Below, in pieces: positions 1 through 5,766 of a stretch of 7,328 bases of DNA. The stretch covers positions 1 through 7,328 of the forward strand of contig JAKAFD010000037.1 of NCBI GenBank assembly GCA_021818075.1, written 5' to 3'. A program made the position numbers and the translations under genes. The notes beneath the pieces are model-generated. The model made no database searches. It saw nothing but the letters and a program-made list of their open reading frames with translations, and was not told the origin of the DNA. Source of the stretch: a bacterium (GTDB taxonomy: Bacteria > Patescibacteriota > Patescibacteriia > Patescibacteriales > Patescibacteriaceae). How positions within the stretch are numbered: position 1 is the first letter of the stretch; every line of letters begins with the position of its first letter.

Positions 1-777
1 CTGATTATTTAATGACGGCCAGTAAACCAGCACCGTAGCTGCCATGATGGCGGCTAAAGCCAGGGCGGCGCGCCAGGAGTAAAATTTAAATTTTAACTGC
101 CAAACCCGCCAAACGGCTTCGGCGACAATTTGCCCCCGCATTTTAGATTGACCCAGTCGGCGTTCCGTAAAAATAATCGGCACTTCTTGATAATTACAGC
201 CGGCCCGCGCCGCTTTGGCTTTAAGTTCAATTTGAAAACTGTAGCCGTTAGCCTTGACCGAGGTTAAGTTTATTTTATCCAAAGCGGTCATGGTCCAGGC
301 ATTAAAACCGCCGGTTAAATCCTTAATCGGCAGCCCTAAAATTATTCTGGCGTAAAGCGAGCCGCCGCGGCTGACGGTTTGACGCCAAAGCGGCCAGTTA
401 ACCACGCCGCCGTTTTTAACATAACGCGAGCCAATGACAAAATTATGAGCGGCTAAGGCCGCCAGCAAGTCCGGCAGATGAGCGGGGGAGTGGGAAAAGT
501 CGGCATCCATTTGAATCACGGCCTCATAGTCGCGTTCTTTAGCCCAGGTAAAACCGGCCAGATAAGCGCGGCCCAGACCGTCTTTTTTATCTCGCTTCAG
601 CAGATGAAGCGAGGGATAGCCTGTCTGTAATTTTAGAACTTGCTCGGCTGTGCCGTCAGGTGAATTATCATCCACCACTAAAATATCCAAATCTAAATTT
701 AGGGCAAAAATTTGCTTAACCAGTTCGGCAATATTATCGGCCTCGTTGTAAGTGGGGATGATGACTAAAGTTTTCAT
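1..777 (-). CDS. Polyprenol monophosphomannose synthase (Dpm1-like GT2), C-terminus cut by window edge
   Basis: A family 2 glycosyltransferase that would transfer mannose from GDP-mannose to a polyprenyl phosphate on the cytoplasmic membrane face, supplying lipid-linked mannose for envelope glycans. The frame is open from the ATG at 777 to the left edge (259 codons seen). Visible motifs: the N-terminal strand MKTLVIIPTYNE, VVDDNSPDGTA (34-44), GLGRAYLAGF (67-76), the catalytic MDADFSH (90-96), GSRYVKNGG (116-124), a DLTGGFNAW segment (153-161), GYSFQIEL (178-185) and the RRLGQSKM region (206-213). These match the soluble Dpm1 type in order. The catalytic domain ends near residue 228. A hydrophobic stretch (about 238-253) follows, ending in VYWPSLNNQ, so a membrane domain begins and continues outside. 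The start overlaps the elp3 stop as ATGA, implying translational coupling; no clear Shine-Dalgarno is seen. Glucose rather than mannose cannot be excluded as substrate, but the motifs favour Dpm1. Confidence 0.9.
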   Translation of the reverse strand, partial: MKTLVIIPTYNEADNIAELVKQIFALNLDLDILVVDDNSPDGTAEQVLKLQTGYPSLHLLKRDKKDGLGRAYLAGFTWAKERDYEAVIQMDADFSHSPAHLPDLLAALAAHNFVIGSRYVKNGGVVNWPLWRQTVSRGGSLYARIILGLPIKDLTGGFNAWTMTALDKINLTSVKANGYSFQIELKAKAARAGCNYQEVPIIFTERRLGQSKMRGQIVAEAVWRVWQLKFKFYSWRAALALAAIMAATVLVYWPSLNNQ

Positions 778-2423
778 AAACTTTTTAGCAAGTAGGTTTG
801 TTTTAACTTATAGCCCAGTTTTTTATAGTAGCCCCTAACCCCGACGCCGGAAATGACAGCCAGCTTGGTACAGCCGGCCAGACGGGCGATAGTTTCGGCT
901 TGCTTAAGCAGGCTTTTGCCCAAGCCGCGGTGTTGGACTTTGCTAGATTTTTTGCCAGCCGGTATAAGTTCGCCGTAGACATGGAGTTCGCGCAGCAGGG
1001 CAGTGTGGGGGAAAATATTGTCCGGACTCAAGCGCAGGCGGGCAAAGCCGTAGAGTTTGGTTTGAGCGGCATTGGCCCAGCTGATGAAATATTCGTCGCC
1101 GGCCGAAGCGCGGTATTTAGTCACAAATAATTTGGCCTGACGGGCCTTAAATTTTTCCGTGCCGATTTCGCGGCAGCGGATGCAGCGGCAGGCCACGCCG
1201 GCGCTTTGCATAATTTGCCGCAGATTGGTGATTTTATTGCCGGCCACAATGGACTCGCCGGGAATGTCGCGAATCAGCCGGATAATACGCACCCAAGGCG
1301 GGACAATTTGCTTGCAGGCGATAATTAATTTTTTCAAAGCGGCGTCAGAATACGGTTGATATTTGCCGGTTCGCCACCAAGTATAAAGCAAACTGCCCTT
1401 GGTCACGACCGTGGGGTAAAATTTTATTTGGTCTGGATTAAAATCATTGTTAGCCAGCGGCCGGGCGATGATTTTATTTAAAGCAGCGGGCGCGGTGGCG
1501 GCTTGGGTCAATTGGTTTTTGTCCGGGCTAAACATAGCTTGAAACATTTTTTTGTCATGCGCCGGCGAACTGCCCGGCAAGGCCGGCATAAAATGATAAG
1601 TTACCTTGAAGCCGAAATTTTTTAACAATTTAGTAGCGCGTTTTATATCAGCTACGCTGGAATCCCGCCGGTTTAGTTTGAGAATTTTATCGTCAATGGC
1701 TTGAACGCCGATTTCCACCCGCGTGGCGCCCAGTTCGCGCATGCGCCACAGTTCCGGCTCATCAATATAATCGGGCCGCGTTTCCAAAGTCAGGCCGATA
1801 ATTTTGTATTTGGCCGTTTCGTTTTTCTTTTGTTCCTTTTGTAATGATGTTTTTAAGTTAGCCAGGGTTTCTTTCGCCTTGTTGTTTGTTGTTTGTTGCT
1901 TGTTATTTGGAAAATTATTCGCCGCTCTAAAGCATTCTTTAATAAACCAATATTGGTAGGTCGCGGATAGGGCTGACCAAGTGCCGCCAATAACGATTAG
2001 CTCTATTTTGGTCGGTTCGTGGCCATTGGCTTCCAGGGCGCGCAGGCGATAAATGACCTGGTCGTAAGGATTGAAATTACAATGGACGGCGCGCATGACC
2101 GCCGGTTCGTTGGCCAGATAACTTTGGGGGATGTTGGCATCGGTCGGACAATAAGCGCAGCGGCCCGGACAGGGGAAGGGCGCGGTTAAAACCGCCACCG
2201 GCGCAATGCCGGATTTGGTTCTGACCAGGCGGCGCTTTAGCAGTTTGAACAATCGTTGGTCGGCGTGCTCTAATTGCTTCAGCTCATGGATTAAAACTGA
2301 ATTAGTCAATAAAGACAACTTAAATTTTTTAGCCAAGCTTCTTTTAGCCGCCGCCAACTCTTTGTGGTTATGCGGGGATAGTTTTATAAGTTCGCGGGCA
2401 AGTTGTGGTAAAACTTTTGTCAT
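774..2423 (-). CDS. elp3: Elp3-type tRNA uridine-34 modification enzyme (radical SAM / GNAT)
   Basis: Elp3 family enzyme of 549 residues, which uses a radical SAM domain and an acetyl-CoA-binding GNAT domain to start carboxymethylation of U34 in tRNA anticodons. The N-terminal region carries RTKSGIAPVAVLT (69-81), leading into the cluster cysteines C85, C89 and C92 in CPGRCAYCP. Then come SYLANEP (101-107), GGTWSA (146-151), LTLETRPDYID (211-221), VEIGVQ (236-241), the YPTVVTKGSLLY segment (336-347), and a Cys-rich CRCIRC motif (412-417) typical of the family's metal site. The GNAT part (about 440-549) has QHRGLGKSL (497-505) and GYYKKLGY (531-538). I chose the ATG at 2423 because family similarity begins just after it; the frame is open further upstream to 2861, but that part lies opposite the bactofilin-like gene. 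Two family-atypical inserts lie at residues about 171-185 (heptamer repeat) and 302-324. The GT2 gene follows in a 4-base overlap. No Shine-Dalgarno is visible. Confidence 0.95.
   Translation of the reverse strand: MTKVLPQLARELIKLSPHNHKELAAAKRSLAKKFKLSLLTNSVLIHELKQLEHADQRLFKLLKRRLVRTKSGIAPVAVLTAPFPCPGRCAYCPTDANIPQSYLANEPAVMRAVHCNFNPYDQVIYRLRALEANGHEPTKIELIVIGGTWSALSATYQYWFIKECFRAANNFPNNKQQTTNNKAKETLANLKTSLQKEQKKNETAKYKIIGLTLETRPDYIDEPELWRMRELGATRVEIGVQAIDDKILKLNRRDSSVADIKRATKLLKNFGFKVTYHFMPALPGSSPAHDKKMFQAMFSPDKNQLTQAATAPAALNKIIARPLANNDFNPDQIKFYPTVVTKGSLLYTWWRTGKYQPYSDAALKKLIIACKQIVPPWVRIIRLIRDIPGESIVAGNKITNLRQIMQSAGVACRCIRCREIGTEKFKARQAKLFVTKYRASAGDEYFISWANAAQTKLYGFARLRLSPDNIFPHTALLRELHVYGELIPAGKKSSKVQHRGLGKSLLKQAETIARLAGCTKLAVISGVGVRGYYKKLGYKLKQTYLLKSL
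1881..1908. repeat. Heptanucleotide tandem repeat inside elp3
   Basis: Four consecutive 7-base units read on the plus strand as GTTGTTT, GTTGTTT, GTTGCTT, GTTATTT. On the coding strand these are AAACAAC-type units, translated as NNKQQTTNNK (Elp3 residues 173-182). It sits in the loop between the FIKECFRAAN segment and the ETAKYKIIGLTLETRPD segment, where I recall Elp3 relatives having a shorter linker. The pure heptamer gives no stop codon in any of six frames. Confidence 0.85.
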
Positions 2424-2445
2424 GCTGTTTGAAAAATGGTATAAT
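2417..2445 (+). promoter_or_regulatory. Sigma-70-type promoter of the bactofilin-like gene
   Basis: TTGTCA (2417-2422) is followed by a 17-base spacer and a perfect TATAAT (2440-2445), preceded by TG plus one base (2437-2438), so it is also an extended -10. Transcription should start near 2452, giving a leader of about 100 bases before the ATG at 2554. The -35 box overlaps the divergent elp3 start codon (2421-2423). Confidence 0.82.
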
Positions 2446-2451
2446 ACAAGG

Positions 2452-2553
2452 TAATAAAATTTATTATATAAAAAGGAGGGTTTGTCCTCTAACCTATGGG
2501 GTTGCCGTAAAAATAATTTTGCAGCAAGCTCACTAAAATTTAACCACAAAGTT
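2452..2553 (+). promoter_or_regulatory. Structured 5' leader with sequestered Shine-Dalgarno and four-codon mini-ORF
   Basis: Leader of the bactofilin-like gene. AAGGAGGG (2473-2480) is a very strong Shine-Dalgarno, but no ATG, GTG or TTG lies 5-9 bases downstream; a TTG at 2482 is only two bases away. The sequence can fold as GAGGG (2476-2480) with TCCTC (2485-2489), hiding the Shine-Dalgarno, followed by AACC (2491-2494) with GGTT (2500-2503). An alternative pairing, GGGTT (2478-2482) with AACCT (2491-2495), excludes both. A mini-ORF ATG GGG TTG CCG TAA lies at 2496-2510. The real start at 2554 has no Shine-Dalgarno of its own. I do not recognise a known riboswitch class; a regulatory role is inferred. 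Confidence 0.4.
2463..2468 (-). promoter_or_regulatory. Candidate -10 box for elp3
   Basis: On the minus strand 2468-2463 reads TATAAT, with transcription expected near 2456, about 33 bases before the elp3 ATG. No recognisable -35 lies at 17 bases (TAGAGG there) and there is no extended -10 TG, so the call rests on a single AT-rich hexamer in an AT-rich gap. Confidence 0.3.
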
Positions 2554-3771
2554 ATGACAAAAACAAGCTTAAAATTAATTTTTCCCGTATTGCTCTTAGC
2601 GCTGTGGCTGCCGCTAACGGCGCACGCTTTTGCCGTCAAAACCGGCTCGGCCGTTAATGTCGGCCAGACCGAAACCGTGGACGGCAATTTATACGCTGCC
2701 GGTTCCACAATTTTGATTGACGGCCAAGTTAAGGGCGATGTGATTTGCGCCGGCCAATCGGTAACTATCAGCGGCAAGGTTGACGGCGATGTCCTGTGCG
2801 CCGCCCAGTCAATCAATGTTTTGGGCGAGGTGACCGGCAGTGTGCGCACGGCTGGCACCAATATTCACCTTAATAATAAGGTTGGCAGAAATGTCATGGC
2901 CTTCGGCGCTTCCGTCACCTTAAGTTCCAAGGCCGAAGTCGGTTTGGATATGCTGGTGGCGGCCGGTTTCGTTAATGTCAACGGCAAGGTCGGCGGCAGT
3001 TTGTACGGTACCGCCGGCATGGCCACGATTAACGGCCAGGTAGCCAAAGACGTATCCTTGAATTTAGATTCGGGCAATAAAAAACAATGGACGAACGCCA
3101 ACAGCAATTTAGTCATTACCGAAAATGCCAAGATTGGCGGCAATCTTAATTATACTTCGGTGGCCACCGCCACCATTGCCCAGGCCACTTCCATCGGCGG
3201 TAAAGTCAGCCGCCAATTGCCGCCGGTCATTGACCGTAAAATGAGCCAGAATCTGTTTCTCGGTTTAGCGACTTTTTGGCTGTGGTGCAAAATTATCGGT
3301 TTATTCGGCACCTTGTTAATCGCTTTGGTGTTAGTTTTATGTTTCAAGGATAAATTGATGGGCTTGCTGGACGGGATGGTGGCGACGCCGAAAAAGGCTA
3401 TCGGCTGGGGCGCCATCTGGTTAATTTTAATGCCGTTTATTTTACTCTTTTTGTTAATCACGGTTATCGGCCTGCCTTTAGCCTGCCTGATTACTTTATT
3501 ATGGCTGGCCGCGATGATGCTGGGCAAGGTAATTGTGGCGATTTTCGTCGGCTTAGTGGTGATGGGCCGTTATCGCCATCGCCGGCCCAAGAACGGCGCA
3601 GCCAAAGAAAGCACCGGCAGTTTATTATTATCGGCTTTGGTTGGCGTGGTTATTACCACCGCGCTGTTTACCATTCCATTATTTGGCTGGTTATTGGCCA
3701 TTATCGCCAAGATGTGGGGTTTGGGCGTCATTTGGCTTAACGGTAGACAATGCTGCCAGATTGAAAAATAG
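2554..3771 (+). CDS. Exported bactofilin-like (polymer-forming) protein with C-terminal membrane domain
   Basis: 405 residues. A signal peptide is evident: MTKTSLK, a hydrophobic core (about 8-22), then TAHA-FA, with probable cleavage after residue 25. Residues about 40-220 are a repetitive Gly/Val-rich region in which units such as DGNLYAAG, KGDVICAG, DGDVLCAA, TGSVRTAG and GGSLYGTAG recur roughly every 18 residues. This is the pattern of bactofilin-type beta-helices. Residues about 237-390 form several hydrophobic segments (roughly 237-263, 286-305, 306-336, 355-385), with a basic RYRHRRPK loop (339-346). Classical bactofilins are cytoplasmic and lack signal peptides, so here the beta-helix is probably outside the membrane and anchored by the C-terminal domain. 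I chose ATG 2554 because the signal peptide starts there; the TTG at 2482 in the same frame would bury it behind 24 polar residues. The function is not established: an envelope scaffold is the inference. It has its own promoter and terminator, so it is probably monocistronic. Confidence 0.82.
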   Translation: MTKTSLKLIFPVLLLALWLPLTAHAFAVKTGSAVNVGQTETVDGNLYAAGSTILIDGQVKGDVICAGQSVTISGKVDGDVLCAAQSINVLGEVTGSVRTAGTNIHLNNKVGRNVMAFGASVTLSSKAEVGLDMLVAAGFVNVNGKVGGSLYGTAGMATINGQVAKDVSLNLDSGNKKQWTNANSNLVITENAKIGGNLNYTSVATATIAQATSIGGKVSRQLPPVIDRKMSQNLFLGLATFWLWCKIIGLFGTLLIALVLVLCFKDKLMGLLDGMVATPKKAIGWGAIWLILMPFILLFLLITVIGLPLACLITLLWLAAMMLGKVIVAIFVGLVVMGRYRHRRPKNGAAKESTGSLLLSALVGVVITTALFTIPLFGWLLAIIAKMWGLGVIWLNGRQCCQIEK

Positions 3772-3780
3772 CCATTATAA

Positions 3781-3821
3781 AAAACAAGAGGCCGGCGACG
3801 GCCTTTTGTTTTTTTATTTTT
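3781..3821 (+). terminator. Intrinsic terminator after the bactofilin-like gene
   Basis: A 14-pair stem (3781-3794 with 3799-3812, one G-T wobble) has a GC-rich upper part GGCCG/CGGCC closed by a GCGA tetraloop (3795-3798), followed by a T-rich tract (3809-3821 with one A). The lower stem is A against T and merges with the U-tract. It begins ten bases after the TAG stop. Confidence 0.9.
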
Positions 3822-3826
3822 CGTTT

Positions 3827-3832
3827 TATAAT
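3827..3832 (+). promoter_or_regulatory. Candidate -10 box of the phosphohexomutase gene
   Basis: A perfect TATAAT lies 21 bases before the ATG at 3854, predicting transcription near 3839 and a very short 5' leader of about 15 bases with no Shine-Dalgarno. The -35 is weak: TTGTTT (3806-3811) at 15 bases lies within the preceding terminator. A promoter is expected here because the upstream terminator separates the two genes. Confidence 0.5.
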
Positions 3833-3853
3833 GAGAAAAACTAAAATAACGCT

Positions 3854-5218
3854 ATGCTAACCAAACCAGAGGTTTTTAAAACCTATGATTTAAGGGGGAT
3901 TTATCGGCAGGATTTTGACGAGGACTTGGCTTATCGGCTGGGCTTGGCTTTTGTTAAGATGAAATTGGAAGAATTGGGGACGCTTAATATGAAATTAGTG
4001 GTTGCGTCTGATATGCGTTTATCTTCGCCATCATTGAAGGCCAGTTTAATCAGGGGTATGACCGACGGCGGCGCCCAAGTTATTGATATTGGTTTAGCCC
4101 CGACGCCGACTTTTTATTTTGCCGTGGCGCATTACGGTTATCACGGCGGCATTCAGGTTAGCGCTTCTCATAATCCCAAAGAGTGGAACGGCTTTAAATT
4201 AGTCAGGGAAAAGGCCGCGCCTATTGGCGGCAATACCGGTTTGGACTGGCTTAAAGAAGAAGTAATGTCCGGTCAATTGAATGTGGCGGCCCGGCCCGGC
4301 CAAGTTGAGGTTAAAACTAATGTCGTCGCCGACCAAGCGGCGCATGATTTAGCCTTAGTTGATAGCAGTAAAATTAAACCGCTAAAAATCGTCATTGATA
4401 CGGCTAACGGTATGGGAGCGGTGTATTTTGAGGAATTATTTAAGCATTTGCCTTGCCAGGTGATAAAGATGAATTGGGAGCTGGACGGTAATTTTCCGGC
4501 GCACGAAGCCGACCCGTTTAAGGCGGCCAATGTGGCGGATTTGTGCCAGCGGGTGGTGGCCGAAAAAGCGGATTTGGGCATAACGACCGACGGCGACGCC
4601 GACCGCATCTTTTTTGTGACTGAAACCGGACAGGCGGTGGAGGCCGGCATCACGCGGGCGGTTTTGAGTAAATTATTTTTAGCCGATAAGCCGGGCGCGA
4701 AAATCGGTTATGATATTCGTCCCGGCCGTATTACTCCCGAAACGATTGAAGCGGCGGGCGGCAAGCCGGTGCCGACCAAGGTCGGCCACGCCTTGATTAA
4801 AAAACAAATGATTGAGGAAAATATTTATTTTGCCGGCGAATCCAGCGGACATTTTTATTTCAATATGGCCGAGGGTTGCTACGAGGTGCCGCTCGTTGTT
4901 ACTTTAAAAATTTTGGCGGCGCTGTCGGCGAGCGGACAGACTTTTAGTGATTATATCAAGCCCTATCAAAAATATTTCAATGCCGGTGAAATTAATATTA
5001 AAGTCGCCGACCCGTTGGCCAAAGTTAAGGCTATTCGGGCGGCTTATATTGCCGGCCGGCAAAATGAACTAGACGGCATCAGCGTGGAATTTGACGATTA
5101 TTGGTTTAATGTGCGCGCTTCCAATACCGAACCGCTGTTGCGACTCAATCTGGAAGCCACCACCAAGGAAATAATGGAAACTAAGCGCGATGAACTGGTG
5201 GCCTTAATCAAATCTTAA
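3854..5218 (+). CDS. Phosphomannomutase/phosphoglucomutase (alpha-D-phosphohexomutase)
   Basis: Interconverts hexose 6-phosphate and hexose 1-phosphate in the cytoplasm, feeding nucleotide sugars such as GDP-mannose or UDP-glucose. At 454 residues it has the usual length. The four hallmark sites are present in order: the phosphoserine loop VSASHNPKEWNGFK (102-115, catalytic S105), the metal-binding TDGDADR (245-251), the sugar-specificity loop GESSGH (328-333) and the phosphate-binding RASNTEP (421-427). The N-terminal FKTYDLRGIY (8-17) and the PTKVGHA segment (307-313) also match. GESSGH resembles the GEMSGH-type loop of dual-specificity PMM/PGM enzymes, so whether mannose or glucose is preferred cannot be read from the sequence. 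The ATG has no Shine-Dalgarno. A role in providing mannose-1-phosphate for the Dpm1-like enzyme elsewhere in the window is plausible but inferred. Confidence 0.95.
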   Translation: MLTKPEVFKTYDLRGIYRQDFDEDLAYRLGLAFVKMKLEELGTLNMKLVVASDMRLSSPSLKASLIRGMTDGGAQVIDIGLAPTPTFYFAVAHYGYHGGIQVSASHNPKEWNGFKLVREKAAPIGGNTGLDWLKEEVMSGQLNVAARPGQVEVKTNVVADQAAHDLALVDSSKIKPLKIVIDTANGMGAVYFEELFKHLPCQVIKMNWELDGNFPAHEADPFKAANVADLCQRVVAEKADLGITTDGDADRIFFVTETGQAVEAGITRAVLSKLFLADKPGAKIGYDIRPGRITPETIEAAGGKPVPTKVGHALIKKQMIEENIYFAGESSGHFYFNMAEGCYEVPLVVTLKILAALSASGQTFSDYIKPYQKYFNAGEINIKVADPLAKVKAIRAAYIAGRQNELDGISVEFDDYWFNVRASNTEPLLRLNLEATTKEIMETKRDELVALIKS

Positions 5219-5221
5219 AGC

Positions 5222-5258
5222 AAAAAAGAAAAGGGCAATCGTTAGATTGCCCTTTTTT
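5222..5258. terminator. Bidirectional intrinsic terminator between convergent genes
   Basis: A perfect 12-pair stem AAAAGGGCAATC (5229-5240) with GATTGCCCTTTT (5245-5256) is closed by a GTTA loop. T runs follow on the plus strand (5253-5258), and A runs precede it (5222-5232), which become a U-rich tract on the minus strand. It lies between the stop of the phosphohexomutase (5218) and the stop of the minus-strand gene (5274), so it can end transcripts from both sides. Confidence 0.92.
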
Positions 5259-5273
5259 AATTTTGTTTACCGA

Positions 5274-5732
5274 TTATTTGTCGGCAACTGTTTCGGCTAT
5301 TAAGTCTTGAGGATGTAACAAATGCCCGTATTCTTGTTTGAATTTTGCCACGCAGCCATTTTTAAAAAAATGTTTTGCCGCTTCTTTGAAACTAGGTTTG
5401 TGGCCCAGAGCTTCACCGGCGTAATACATATTTTCCGGATTGTTGATGGCCTCCTCCAATTTAAGCTTGTAGGCATTCCTCATCATCTTTAATTCTTCCT
5501 GACTTAAAACAGCGACATCTTCTTCTTGCAACTTGCGCAAATGCCCGTATTTTTCAAAGAAGGCTTTGGCGCCGCCGTGTTCAGCAAAATGTCTGCCGCA
5601 CTCCTCAACATCCGGGTCGTGGCGGACTTTTTCAAAAGTATAGAAGCGATTTAACTCGCTAACTATAATTTCGGTTTGCTTATTAAGATAAGTCAGCCAG
5701 GCGACTCGTCTTTCTTCTGCGGTAAAAGGCAT
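5274..5732 (-). CDS. Small hypothetical protein with an internal 36-residue duplication
   Basis: 152 residues; I do not recognise the family. It is charged, lacks a signal peptide or membrane segment, and looks mostly helical, so it is probably cytoplasmic. Two segments align without gaps at a 73-residue offset, 30-65 and 103-138, with 13 of 36 positions identical. The shared pattern is Y..E...H.P...E...HF...G....F...YGHL, and both copies end in YGHL. A charged helical linker, rich in Glu, Lys and Leu, lies between them. The start at 5732 is well supported by AGGAGG five bases upstream. The gene lies 34 bases downstream of trpS on the same strand and ends at a terminator, so it may be the last gene of a tsaD-trpS unit. 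No catalytic motif is evident. A small helical binding module is possible, but that is a guess. Confidence 0.8.
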   Translation of the reverse strand: MPFTAEERRVAWLTYLNKQTEIIVSELNRFYTFEKVRHDPDVEECGRHFAEHGGAKAFFEKYGHLRKLQEEDVAVLSQEELKMMRNAYKLKLEEAINNPENMYYAGEALGHKPSFKEAAKHFFKNGCVAKFKQEYGHLLHPQDLIAETVADK

Positions 5733-5737
5733 GACAA

Positions 5738-5743
5738 CCTCCT
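5738..5743 (-). promoter_or_regulatory. Strong Shine-Dalgarno AGGAGG of the small hypothetical gene
   Basis: The minus strand reads AGGAGG, then TTGTC, then the ATG at 5732, giving an ideal five-base spacing. It fixes the start codon. It stands out because elp3, the GT2 gene, the phosphohexomutase and trpS have no evident Shine-Dalgarno. Confidence 0.85.
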
Positions 5744-5766
5744 ATGAAAAGAACAAAAATAGTTAT

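Noticed and set aside
900..1359. Plus-strand open frames at 900-1130 and 1159-1359
   Set aside because: They are antisense to the conserved Elp3 core, have no ribosome-binding site, and show no recognisable protein.
2206..2454. Plus-strand open frame overlapping the elp3 N-terminus
   Set aside because: It is the complement of well-conserved Elp3 codons and ends within the promoter region; no independent coding evidence.
2482..2553. TTG at 2482 as start of the bactofilin-like protein
   Set aside because: It sits only two bases after the Shine-Dalgarno and would place 24 non-hydrophobic residues before a clear signal peptide that begins at the ATG at 2554.
2452..2553. Known riboswitch (preQ1, fluoride, guanidine-II) in the leader
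   Set aside because: The hairpins and loop sequences do not match the conserved cores of these classes as I know them; left as an unassigned structured leader.
2424..2861. In-frame N-terminal extension of elp3 upstream of the ATG at 2423
   Set aside because: The extension is antisense to the leader, signal peptide and repeat domain of the bactofilin-like gene, shows no Elp3 similarity, and would cover both promoters. Family sequence starts right after 2423.
2865..3527. Minus-strand open frames at 2865-3143 and 3150-3527
   Set aside because: They lie opposite the repetitive beta-helix and membrane segments of the bactofilin-like gene; their composition reflects the complement of Gly/Val-rich codons.
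3501..3844. Plus-strand open frames at 3501-3740 and 3641-3844 in alternative frames
   Set aside because: Both overlap the end of the bactofilin-like gene, and the second runs through the terminator hairpin and the -10 box of the next gene.
4273..4653. Minus-strand open frame inside the phosphohexomutase gene
   Set aside because: It is antisense to the conserved metal-binding TDGDADR region and has no similarity or ribosome-binding site.
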